DNA of 64,000 nt from Saprospiraceae bacterium (lineage in GTDB: Bacteria > Bacteroidota > Bacteroidia > Chitinophagales > Saprospiraceae). The first letter of the stretch is position 1. Each line of letters starts with the position of its first letter. Positions 9,401-17,431 of the stretch are shown here, piece after piece. The notes under the pieces were generated by a model. The model made no database searches. It saw only the letters and a program-made list of their open reading frames with translations, and was not told the DNA's origin. The stretch spans positions 186,001-250,000 of the forward strand of contig JADJYH010000002.1 in NCBI GenBank assembly GCA_016719855.1, in the 5' to 3' direction. The translations under genes were made by a program, and so were the position numbers.

Positions 9401-12400
9401 TATAAAAGACGGAACAGAGGACAAAAACAAAAACGGAGACTATGACCCTGCAACGGAGACCAACCCGCTGGTAAAAGACACGGACGGTGACGGAATTGAT
9501 GATGGCATTGAGGACAGCAACAAAAACGGCATCGTGAACCAGGGCGAATCTGACCCAAAGGACAAGTGCAGCCCGTACACACACCTTCCTCCCTGTGTAG
9601 GAGCCGACAACGATGCGGATGGCTACATTGGAGATTATCCGCCAACCCATCCGGATTTTGACCCTGACGATTTCAATTCATGTGTACCTGACTACACCAG
9701 CGCCCTATGTGATTTTGACCAGGACGGCGTTGTGAACGGCCAGGATTTCGACGACGACAACGACGGTGTGGCCGATCCGGACGATGAGGATGCCTACGAC
9801 CCTAATTCCGACTCGGACGATGACGGCCTGACCGACAACGACGAAACCGGTGGTAACGGTGTGTACGACCCAAGTGAAGGTGATAGCGACCCGCTCGACC
9901 CATGCAGCCCGAACATCAACAACGTTGCATGCAGTGGTACTGACGACGACAACGACGGTTACTATGCCAATTTTACGCCGGACAACCCGCAATTCGACCC
10001 GGACGATGCCAATCCTTGTTTGCCAAATTGTGCAATTGGACTTTGCGATTTCGATGGCGACACCAATATAAATAGCACCGACAATGACGACGACAACGAC
10101 GGTGTCAAAGACATCAACGACGTTGATGACTGTAACATAGACAGCGACAGCGACAGCGACGGCATCACCGATAACGTGGAAACTGGCGGCGATGGACTCT
10201 ACAACGCTGGCATTGACACCAACCCACTCAGCATAGACTCCGACAACGACGACGTAGAAGATGGGATAGAAGATACCAACCACAACGGCGACCAAGACCC
10301 AGGTGAAACCAATCCGCTCGATGCCGACTCCGACGACGACGGCCTCACCGACGGTGCGGAGGATATCAACAAAAATGGTGTTTTGGACAATGGCGAAAGT
10401 GACCCGCTCGACCGCTGTGACCCGGTTGCCACTAGCCCCACTTGCGATTTCGACGGTGATGGCCAAGCAAACAACGTTGACCTGGACGACGACGGCGATG
10501 GAGTAAATGACGCTGACGACGAGGACGATTTCAACGTCAACAGCGACTCCGACGGCGACGGCCTTGGCGATGGTGCCGAACAAACCCTGGGCTCCAACCC
10601 CCTCAACGCCTGCGACCCAAGCAACTCGGCTCCAAACTGCAATGCGATAGATAACGACGGTGATGGTTACGCATCGAACTTGCCACCTAATGATGAATTT
10701 TACGACCCGGACGATAGTGATCCATGCGTACCGGATATGTGCGTAGGTGCTTGTGACTTTGACCAGGATGGCAACACAAACACCATTGATACCGATGACG
10801 ACAACGATGGTGTGGCTGACGCAACGGACGTGGATGATTGCAATCCAAACAGCGACTCGGACAGCGACGGCATTGCCGACAACGTGGAAACACAAGGCGA
10901 TGCGAGCTACAACGCTGGTGTTGACAGCAATCCGCTGGATCCCGATACCGATGACGACGGCCTGGCCGATGGCACAGAAGATGCCAACCACAACGGTACG
11001 CAGGATGGTGCAGAAACAAGCGCTATTCTTTCCGATACCGACGATGACGGCCTGAGCGACAGCAACGAGGTAACGGATGGCTCCGATCCGCTCGATCATT
11101 GCGACCCGAACAACACGCTCGCTGCCTGTGATTTTGATGGTGATGGCGCTGCCAACGATGTTGACCAGGACGATGACAACGATGGCGTGGCTGATGGTGA
11201 CGATGCGGATGCATACGACCCGAACAGCGACTCCGACGATGACACTATCGCTGATTTTGACGAAACCAATGGCGACAGCGACCCGCTGAACGCCTGCGAC
11301 CCAAATACAAGTGCGGTAGCTTGCCAGCCTGATGACTCGGATGGCGACTGGTACTACGAAAATTACCCAGCAAACGACCCAGTTTTTGACACGGATGACC
11401 AAGACCCATGTGTGCCAAGTGTAGGCGCCGATGCCTGTGATTTTGATGAAGATGGCACAGTCAACGGTACTGACACCGACGATGACGGGGACGGTGTGGC
11501 GGATGGAGACGATGTTTGGCCCTACAACCCGGACAGTGATTCTGATGGTGACGGTATTACCGACATTAAGGAAACCAAAGGAGACGGTGCCTACAATGCA
11601 GGCGATGATTCCAACCCGCTCAACCCCGACACGGACGGCGACGGCATCAATGATGGCGTGGAAGACAAAAACCAAGATGGTTATGTGAACGTGAACGAAA
11701 CCAGCCCGGTTGACATGGACACGGACAACGACGGTTACGAAGATGGCGAGGAAGATGCCAACAAGAACGGTACATTAGAAGCAGGTGAAAGCGATCCGCT
11801 CAACGTCTGCGACCCGAACGCCACGTTTGCATCCTGCGACTTCGACGGTGATGGTCAAATCAACGACATTGACCCCGACGATGACAACGACTGCCTCGAC
11901 GACGATGTTGATGCCGACCAATTTGACCCTGCCAGCGACACAGACCAGGACGGTCTTTCAGACCTGGCCGAATGTCAAGGTGGCTCAGACGCACTCAATC
12001 CTTGCGACCCATCACCTGTTGGCCCGCTTTGCAACGGCCAAGTAGATGTGGACGGTGACGGATACTTTGCCGATGTCACGAATGGCAACCCAACCTTTGA
12101 CCCAGATGACGCAAACCCATGTGTGCCGAGCGTTACGGTGGGTGTCTGCGACTTCGACAACGATGGCCAGGTTAACAGCATTGATGCTGACGATGACGCT
12201 GACTGCGTAAATGACGCCGATGACGTTGACGACTACAACACACAAAGCGACAGCGACAACGACGGCTATGCCGACTTGGCGGAATGCCAGCAAGGCAGCG
12301 ACCCGCTTGACCATTGCGACCCAACGCCCTCTGCTCCTGATTGCATTGATGCCGACGTGGACGGCGATGGTTACAGCCCAGATTTGGGTGCAAACGACCC

Positions 12401-15400
12401 GCTTTTTGACCCGAACGACAACGATGCCTGTGTGCCGAACCATACGGTTGGTGTGTGCGACTTTGACCAGGACGGTCAGGTCAACAGTCAGGATGCCGAC
12501 GATGATGCTGACTGCGTAAATGACACGGAAGACGTGGCCAACTATGACCCACAGAGCGATACCGACGGCGACGGCGATGCCGACCTTGTGGAATGCCAAA
12601 GCGGCACCGACCCATTGAACGCATGTGACCCGCACAACGGCACGCCTGACTGCGATTGCGATGGAGACGCCATTGCCAACGGCACGGATACCGACGACGA
12701 CAACGACGGCGTGGCCGACACGGCAGATGCGGATGATTGTAACCCGGACAACGACACCGACAACGACGGCATCACAAATATTGACGAAACGACGGCTGGC
12801 AGCGATCCGCTCGATGCCTGCGACCCGAACCCGAGCTCACAGGCCTGCTTGAACCCGGACGACGACGGAGACGGCTTCTCAGGTGGGGACGACCCGGATG
12901 ACAACGACCCCTGCGTACCGGACAACACGGTTGGCGTCTGCGACTTTGACCAGGACGGCCTCGTGAACAACGTGGACCCTGACGACGACAACGACTGCGT
13001 CAACGACGACCAGGACATCAACGATTATGATTCGAGCACCGATAGCGACAGTGACGGAATTGCTGACTTAACGGAATGTCAGGACGGCACCGACCCACTC
13101 GACCATTGCGACCCAACGCCTTCTGGACCCGATTGCATAGTTGCCGACTTGGACGGCGATGGTTACAGCCCAGATTATGGGGCAAACGACCCGCTTTTTG
13201 ATCCAAACGACAATGATGCTTGCGTGCCGGACCATACGGTTGGTGTGTGCGACTTCGACCAGGACGGTCAGGTCAACAGCCAGGATGCCGACGATGATGC
13301 TGACTGCGTCAACGACACGGAAGACGTGGCCGACTACGACCCACAGAGCGATACCGACGGCGACGGCGATGCCGACCTTGCGGAATGCCAAAGCGGCACC
13401 GACCCATTGAACGCATGTGACCCGCACGACGACACGGCTGACTGCGATTGCGATAGTGACGGCGTTGCCAACGGAACGGACACCGACGACGACAACGACG
13501 GTGTGGCCGACACGGCAGATGCGGCTGATTGCAACCCGGACAACGACACCGACAACGACGGCATCACAAATATTGACGAAACGACGGCTGGCAGCGATCC
13601 GCTCGATGCCTGTGACCCGAACCCGAATGGTGCTTCTTGCTTGCACCCGGACGACGATGGTGACGGTTTCTCAGGTGCGGATGACCCGGATGACAACAAT
13701 CCGTGCGTACCGAGCAATGCGGTTGGCGTTTGCGATTTTGACCAGGACGGCCTCGTGAACAGCGTAGACCCTGACGACGACAACGACTGCGTCAATGACG
13801 ACCAGGACACCAACGATTATGATACGAGCAGCGACAGCGACAGCGATGGAATTGCTGACCTGACGGAATGCCAGGACGGCAGCAACCCACTTGACAAGTG
13901 CGACCCGAACAGTACCTTCGGAACCTGTGACTGCGATGGAGACGGAATTGTCAATTCCACCGACACGGATGATGACAATGACGGTGTGGCTGACGTCACC
14001 GACTTGGACGACTGCAACCCAAGCAACGACTCAGACAATGACGGGCTATCAAATATTGACGAAACCACCGCCGGCTCCGACCCGCTCAACTCATGTGACC
14101 CTGACCCGAACAGCCTTGCCTGCACTGGCACTGATGCGGACGGTGACGGCTATATCGCAAATGCTCCGCAAGACAACCCGCTCTTTGATGTGGACGACAA
14201 CGACCCGTGTTTGCCAAACCACGAAGTTGGCGTATGCGACTTTGACGAAGACGGCATGATTAACAGCGTGGATGCCGACGATGACAACGACGGTGTGGGT
14301 GACGACCACGATGTTGCCGACTTCGACCCGAACAGCGACAGCGACGGTGACGGAATTACCGACAACGTGGAAACTGGTGGGGACGGAGAATACAACGCTG
14401 ACATTGATTCCGATCCGCTAGACACTGACACGGACGATGATGGCTTGGCCGATGGCCTTGAAGATGCAAACCAAAACGGCCTGGTTGATGAAGGCGAAAC
14501 CGACCCTGTCAGCAACGATACGGACGAGGATAGTTTGACCGACAACCAAGAGGATGCAAACCTCAACGGCCAGGTTGACCTAGGTGAGGCTGACCCGACC
14601 AACCCTGACGATGACAACGACGGCATTCTGACCATTGACGAAGACACGAACGGCAACGGCGACGTGCTGGACGACGATACGGACTTGGATGGTACACCAG
14701 ACTTCATGGATCCAGACCCATTTTCTTTCGTCCGCTTGAAGGCGTTCTTGCAAGGTTCGTTCGTTTCTTCAACTGGCTTGATGAACGACAAACTGCGCAC
14801 CACGCTGGATGATGATGGCAACAGGTACATCCCGCTGACAGAGCCTTACACGGACTTGACGATGCCCAACGGCACCAAACCGTTCATCCACCTTGGCAGT
14901 GGTGGCGAGCAAATCCAAGCGAGCGTCCTCGACGTGACTGGCTCGGATGCAATCGTTGACTGGGTGTTCTTGGAATTGCGGAGCAAATCAACTCCATCAA
15001 GCAGGTTGTTGACCCGTGCCGCCTTGATTCAAAGGGATGGCGACATAGTTGACCTCGATGGAGTAAGCCCGGTTGTGTTCAAAGCGAAAACAGACGACTA
15101 CTACATTGCAGTGCGCCACCGCAACCACCTTGGCGTAATGTCGGGACAAACAATTACCATGACAAGGGACAAGGACACTGCTCCGTTCATTGACTTCACT
15201 AGCCCGAACACAGCGACTTATGGTACTCATGCCCAGAAGACGATGGGCAACTACAAGGCGCTTTGGGCTGGCAATGCCAACATGGACAGAAGGATCGTGT
15301 ACCAAGGCAGTGGGGCTGACAGGGACTTCATCTTCTTCGATGTTTTCCTTGACCCGGACAACACGAGCAGTAGCTTCAACTTCATCGGTCATGGCTACAA

Positions 15401-15545
15401 GACAAGTGACACTGACCTCGACGGAAGGTATATTTACCAGGGTTCTGGCAACGACGTTGACAATATGATATTCTTCAACGTGCTGCTCCACCCAGGCAAT
15501 ACCTCCAATGTTATCAATTACATCATCTACGAGCAGCTTCCATAA
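6468..15545 (+). CDS. Giant thrombospondin type 3 repeat calcium-binding surface protein
   Basis: 3025 residues. A signal peptide (residues 1-27, ending TSTKAQ) is followed by a ~160-residue beta-rich domain (about 30-187) that recurs in the protein encoded at 16083. Residues ~188-2748 are continuous Asp-rich repeats of the TSP3 type (DxDxDGxxD, DPDDDNDGV, SDSDGDG), which bind Ca2+ in known families. They are arranged in about 22 higher-order units, each starting CDFDxDGxxN. The last ~275 residues form a non-repetitive domain with two similar copies of a YQGSG(A/N)D...FF(D/N)VxLxPxN motif, ending YEQLP. No canonical T9SS type A or B domain is seen. Probable role: a long, stiff, Ca2+-dependent surface or matrix adhesin; this is inference. 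It precedes the exopolysaccharide locus. Confidence 0.85.
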   Translation: MKSTILYHAKHVLIAALVLIAATSTKAQIDFRVGLGTDGKTYTVYAKPKSTISPSTNTLTGTGQATLVVPNGFTFNTFTSLKGQWSATPTVKAPVENPSFDYISIGLLSDGGFPNNIQYVVGQETALFKFVRTSACVGEVTLIELDDPFYAPNSVGSNPGNDIGVIDIGKPGFPFYTWSENYGFAPGCVDTDSDGLYDFIEDKNGNSQVDAGETNPNNPDSDGDNLGDGAEDANQNGVVDVGESDPTNKCSPNASFPTCDFDGDGLVNSVDPDDDKDGVADTDDVQNYNADSDSDSDGISDDDETGGDGVYNPAPDSDPLDPCDPNPGAMACTSTDADGDGFFADGTGNNFDPDDNLPCVPNPAAGPCDFDSDSFPNGNDLDDDGDGVLDVYDVNPFNPNSDSDADGLTDIVETSGDGSYNQGADTNPLEADTDNDGISDGTEDTDKDGSHDVGVETDALNSDTDGDGLEDGEEDTNFNGVINVNESDPLDDCDPVAVGPLCDYDGDGLTNDVDPDDDNDGVLDPDDVNDHNPSSDSDGDGLTDSAETAGGSNALNACDPNPSVTACVPDDTDGDLFFENYPPNHPKFDPNDANACVPSAAALTCDFDNDGLKNNVDPDDDNDGVTDLYDAEDYNPNNDSDGDGLSNTVEVGANGVYNAGVDTDPLNDDTDNDSLKDGCEDKNHNGQKEADETSPLQSDTDGDGLKDGVEDANHNCVLDNGESNPLEYCSPSNTLANCDFDLDGITNINDLDDDGDGVDDLSDVGPFDPNSDSDDDGITDDVETGSDGEFNVGIDTNPLDDDTDDDGIRDGTEDLDHDGNQDLNETDPNNPNTDGDTLADGDEDINHNGIVDAGESDPLDPCSPFSNGGNCDNVDLDNDGYFSDVAQGDPTYDSNDNNACVPSVASPTCDFDGDGSPNQNDLDDDNDGVADAQDTDDYNPNNDSDNDGLTNVIETGGDGVYNNGVDTHPLNPDTDADGIKDGTEDKNKNGDYDPATETNPLVKDTDGDGIDDGIEDSNKNGIVNQGESDPKDKCSPYTHLPPCVGADNDADGYIGDYPPTHPDFDPDDFNSCVPDYTSALCDFDQDGVVNGQDFDDDNDGVADPDDEDAYDPNSDSDDDGLTDNDETGGNGVYDPSEGDSDPLDPCSPNINNVACSGTDDDNDGYYANFTPDNPQFDPDDANPCLPNCAIGLCDFDGDTNINSTDNDDDNDGVKDINDVDDCNIDSDSDSDGITDNVETGGDGLYNAGIDTNPLSIDSDNDDVEDGIEDTNHNGDQDPGETNPLDADSDDDGLTDGAEDINKNGVLDNGESDPLDRCDPVATSPTCDFDGDGQANNVDLDDDGDGVNDADDEDDFNVNSDSDGDGLGDGAEQTLGSNPLNACDPSNSAPNCNAIDNDGDGYASNLPPNDEFYDPDDSDPCVPDMCVGACDFDQDGNTNTIDTDDDNDGVADATDVDDCNPNSDSDSDGIADNVETQGDASYNAGVDSNPLDPDTDDDGLADGTEDANHNGTQDGAETSAILSDTDDDGLSDSNEVTDGSDPLDHCDPNNTLAACDFDGDGAANDVDQDDDNDGVADGDDADAYDPNSDSDDDTIADFDETNGDSDPLNACDPNTSAVACQPDDSDGDWYYENYPANDPVFDTDDQDPCVPSVGADACDFDEDGTVNGTDTDDDGDGVADGDDVWPYNPDSDSDGDGITDIKETKGDGAYNAGDDSNPLNPDTDGDGINDGVEDKNQDGYVNVNETSPVDMDTDNDGYEDGEEDANKNGTLEAGESDPLNVCDPNATFASCDFDGDGQINDIDPDDDNDCLDDDVDADQFDPASDTDQDGLSDLAECQGGSDALNPCDPSPVGPLCNGQVDVDGDGYFADVTNGNPTFDPDDANPCVPSVTVGVCDFDNDGQVNSIDADDDADCVNDADDVDDYNTQSDSDNDGYADLAECQQGSDPLDHCDPTPSAPDCIDADVDGDGYSPDLGANDPLFDPNDNDACVPNHTVGVCDFDQDGQVNSQDADDDADCVNDTEDVANYDPQSDTDGDGDADLVECQSGTDPLNACDPHNGTPDCDCDGDAIANGTDTDDDNDGVADTADADDCNPDNDTDNDGITNIDETTAGSDPLDACDPNPSSQACLNPDDDGDGFSGGDDPDDNDPCVPDNTVGVCDFDQDGLVNNVDPDDDNDCVNDDQDINDYDSSTDSDSDGIADLTECQDGTDPLDHCDPTPSGPDCIVADLDGDGYSPDYGANDPLFDPNDNDACVPDHTVGVCDFDQDGQVNSQDADDDADCVNDTEDVADYDPQSDTDGDGDADLAECQSGTDPLNACDPHDDTADCDCDSDGVANGTDTDDDNDGVADTADAADCNPDNDTDNDGITNIDETTAGSDPLDACDPNPNGASCLHPDDDGDGFSGADDPDDNNPCVPSNAVGVCDFDQDGLVNSVDPDDDNDCVNDDQDTNDYDTSSDSDSDGIADLTECQDGSNPLDKCDPNSTFGTCDCDGDGIVNSTDTDDDNDGVADVTDLDDCNPSNDSDNDGLSNIDETTAGSDPLNSCDPDPNSLACTGTDADGDGYIANAPQDNPLFDVDDNDPCLPNHEVGVCDFDEDGMINSVDADDDNDGVGDDHDVADFDPNSDSDGDGITDNVETGGDGEYNADIDSDPLDTDTDDDGLADGLEDANQNGLVDEGETDPVSNDTDEDSLTDNQEDANLNGQVDLGEADPTNPDDDNDGILTIDEDTNGNGDVLDDDTDLDGTPDFMDPDPFSFVRLKAFLQGSFVSSTGLMNDKLRTTLDDDGNRYIPLTEPYTDLTMPNGTKPFIHLGSGGEQIQASVLDVTGSDAIVDWVFLELRSKSTPSSRLLTRAALIQRDGDIVDLDGVSPVVFKAKTDDYYIAVRHRNHLGVMSGQTITMTRDKDTAPFIDFTSPNTATYGTHAQKTMGNYKALWAGNANMDRRIVYQGSGADRDFIFFDVFLDPDNTSSSFNFIGHGYKTSDTDLDGRYIYQGSGNDVDNMIFFNVLLHPGNTSNVINYIIYEQLP
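12301..13884 (+). repeat. 792-bp tandem duplication inside the giant gene
   Basis: Matching anchors (the motif ACGGCGATGGTTACAGCCC at 12361 and 13153, and following segments) are exactly 792 bp apart, or 264 codons. The two copies are nearly identical at both DNA and protein level, much closer than the other TSP3 units. This indicates a recent in-frame tandem duplication. The boundaries are approximate. Confidence 0.75.
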
Positions 15546-15576
15546 GCTGGTTGGTAGGCACGATAAGTTCACGTTA

Positions 15577-15629
15577 ATTGCAAGGAAATATCGGGGTTAT
15601 TATGGTAATGCTGAGTTTCCTTGCATTTA
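15577..15629 (+). terminator. Possible terminator after the giant gene
   Basis: A 10-bp perfect stem, TGCAAGGAAA (15579-15588) with TTTCCTTGCA (15616-15625), begins about 34 nt after the stop. The following T run is short (TTTAA), so function is uncertain. The remaining stretch to 16082 is AT-rich with only the promoter at 15921 recognised. Confidence 0.4.
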
Positions 15630-15920
15630 ATGGTGAAAAATGGTTTAAGACGAAAGTGGACGGTTTGCTGAAAACCCAGGGATAAAGCAATTTATTTTTG
15701 GCATTACGGTTGATTCCATTGGTGTTTACCGTAGGCAAATCGTCTGCTTTTCTTAAGAAACACAAGAGTAGGGATAAGTGATAAATGCTAAATATACCCA
15801 CTGAAAATCAATTTTTTATTGTTGATAATTAATAAATATTAGCAATTAAAAATTAGGTTTCTTTTCTTTAAAAGCCATAAACCGGCACGGTTTTCGACTA
15901 ATATAAATGTTCAAAAGAAG

Positions 15921-15952
15921 TTTGCACAAGTGAAAATAAAGCACTAATTTTG
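15921..15952 (+). promoter_or_regulatory. Bacteroidota-type promoter for the secreted protein gene at 16083
   Basis: TTTG at 15921-15924 and TAATTTTG at 15945-15952, separated by 20 nt, match the primary sigma consensus of Bacteroidota (TTTG, ~19-20 nt, TAnnTTTG). Transcription from here would give a leader of roughly 125 nt. Confidence 0.6.
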
Positions 15953-16082
15953 AACACTTATTTAGAAGATTCCCTCCGCCAAAAAGGCAACAAAATATCC
16001 CCCACAGACTGGCTTTTCTCCTCCCGCAAGCATAATTAGGTTGATAAAACCATTTTTTAAAAAGAACATAAAAACTAGAACA

Positions 16083-16916
16083 ATGAACAAAGTAAACACT
16101 CTGTGTGCAGCAGTCCTGCTGTTCCTTTCTTCCACTTCCATCGCACAAGTTCAGTTCAAGCTTGCCTTTGACCAAGAAACTGAGCGCTACACGGTTTCCA
16201 TCATCCCGGTAGCAACCTACACAAATCCTCAGAACATCACGGGTACAGGCCAAGTCACCATCAAGGTGCCAACCAACAACTTCGACCCGGTTGACATCGA
16301 AGACCACCTGACAGGCATGCACTGGGAAGCGAATGCCCGCAACAATTCGCCATCCGAGTCGCCTGATTTCGACTACATCTCCTTTGGCCTGCTTATCCAG
16401 GGAATAGCATTCCCGGATTACGTAGCCGGAGTCGAAATGCCACTTTTCAGTTTCCAGAATGCTTATGGCTGCAATGGCGCTATTACCTTGGTGGACAATT
16501 TCGCCGACGAGTTCATGCCACCCAACAGCCAGAACGCCAACATCGGCAACGCCCTGACGATACTCGGTGCAGGTGGCGAGGCTTACGGCGGCATCTATGG
16601 CAGCCCGGTCTGCAACTGCGACCCGAACGCTGTGCTGTCTGCAAAAGAAGAAGTTGGGCTTACGAGCTACAGCATCTTCCCGAACCCTGCCAGTGATTTT
16701 GTCAACGTAAAAGTTGACTGGGCAGGTGAGGCAGGCGACGCCACCATCCAAATCGTGGATGCCACTGGCAAGCAGGTAATGGCTTCGCAAATGAACTTGG
16801 CCACTGGCAAAAACACCCAGAAACTGCAGGTATCCGACTTGGTGCCGGGAAGTTACTTGGTGTACCTCGCCGGTAGCGACTGGAAGATTGGCCTTGACCG
16901 TTTCTCCAAGCACTAA
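16083..16916 (+). CDS. Small T9SS-secreted protein sharing the N-terminal domain of the giant protein
   Basis: The ATG at 16083 is chosen because it begins a clean signal peptide (MNKVNTLCAAVLLF, cleaved after SIAQ). An upstream in-frame ATG would add a non-signal extension. The 277-residue protein has a ~155-residue domain whose landmarks match the start of the giant TSP3 protein: ITGTGQVTIKVP, SPDFDYISFGLL, a Cys near the NAYGCNGAITL strand, and MPPNSQNANIGN. It ends in a type A T9SS domain (SIFPNPASDFVNV, GSYLVYLAG). Function is unknown. The pairing suggests a partner or ligand-binding module also used by the giant protein. Confidence 0.8.
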   Translation: MNKVNTLCAAVLLFLSSTSIAQVQFKLAFDQETERYTVSIIPVATYTNPQNITGTGQVTIKVPTNNFDPVDIEDHLTGMHWEANARNNSPSESPDFDYISFGLLIQGIAFPDYVAGVEMPLFSFQNAYGCNGAITLVDNFADEFMPPNSQNANIGNALTILGAGGEAYGGIYGSPVCNCDPNAVLSAKEEVGLTSYSIFPNPASDFVNVKVDWAGEAGDATIQIVDATGKQVMASQMNLATGKNTQKLQVSDLVPGSYLVYLAGSDWKIGLDRFSKH

Positions 16917-16922
16917 TTTCAG

Positions 16923-17004
16923 GATTGTTTGCCGGGCATTCGCAGGCAGGTGTAGGTGGGGTATTGCCCCGACTGCAAATGACTGCGAATGCCCGGCAAC
17001 CAAT
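16923..17004. repeat. Long inverted repeat after the secreted protein gene
   Basis: A perfect 17-bp stem, TTGCCGGGCATTCGCAG (16929-16945) with CTGCGAATGCCCGGCAA (16983-16999), is extended to 23 bp with one mismatch by flanking GATTG/CAATC. The loop contains a smaller hairpin (GGGG/CCCC). It lies 6 nt after the stop codon and could terminate or stabilise the mRNA 3' end. The design resembles REP-like palindromes. Confidence 0.75.
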
Positions 17005-17034
17005 CTTAAGAAATACCAATTTTATTTGCCAGAA

Positions 17035-17168
17035 AAAAGCTCAACTACCCAACCAAAGAAAAGACCCATTTAACCAAAGAAAATGAGAGGGAGAACAGAG
17101 AAGACTTTTGGTTTCGACTAAGATAATCTCTGTCATTGAGCGGCAATCATGAGGGTTGCCGCTTTTTT
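17035..17168 (+). ncRNA. Candidate small RNA ending in a strong terminator
   Basis: An intrinsic terminator (GCGGCAA at 17140-17146 with TTGCCGC at 17156-17162, then six T) has no gene directly upstream; the nearest stop is at 16916 and already has its own palindrome. Just before it, ACAGAGA (17095) pairs with TCTCTGT (17127). The next promoter (17221) lies downstream. The segment could be the 3' part of a small RNA or an extended 3' UTR. The 5' end is a guess. Confidence 0.35.
17140..17168 (+). terminator. Rho-independent terminator upstream of the exopolysaccharide locus
   Basis: A perfect 7-bp stem, GCGGCAA/TTGCCGC, has a 9-nt loop and is followed by TTTTTT. It isolates the exopolysaccharide locus from upstream transcription. 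Confidence 0.8.
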
Positions 17169-17220
17169 GTGTTTTTAACGCATGACCAAAAAAAAAATAA
17201 AACCGCTTGGCCGTATGTGC

Positions 17221-17251
17221 TTTACATTGTTGCACAATCGCCCTATCTTTG
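17221..17251 (+). promoter_or_regulatory. Promoter of the exopolysaccharide locus
   Basis: TATCTTTG at 17244-17251 is a perfect -7 box. At 19-nt spacing upstream is TTTA (3 of 4 match to TTTG). The start codon is at 17432, giving a long leader of about 175 nt that could carry post-transcriptional control. Confidence 0.55.
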
Positions 17252-17431
17252 CACTGCTATTCGCAAAAAATGAGAAAACAATCGAATAGACCAATCGACT
17301 AACTTCCATACTATTTCCCTTAGGCTTGTTCACTATGTGACTTATTTTTGTATTTAGAAAAGCTTTGAACAGCCAATATTCTAAGCTACATCCCCTGGTA
17401 TTTTTTAGAGAAAACTTACACAACAACCACT

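Noticed and set aside
9705..11675. 656-codon minus-strand ORF opposite the giant gene
   Set aside because: It is a compositional shadow: GAY/GGY-rich TSP3 repeats leave the antisense frame free of stops. The translation is an Ile/Val repeat with no signal or domain, and the same effect gives long antisense ORFs at 7143-8060 and 12012-13813.
6468..15545. CRISPR-like or satellite repeat array
   Set aside because: The periodicity is a coding repeat (TSP3 units) in one uninterrupted frame; spacers and constant-length repeats are absent.
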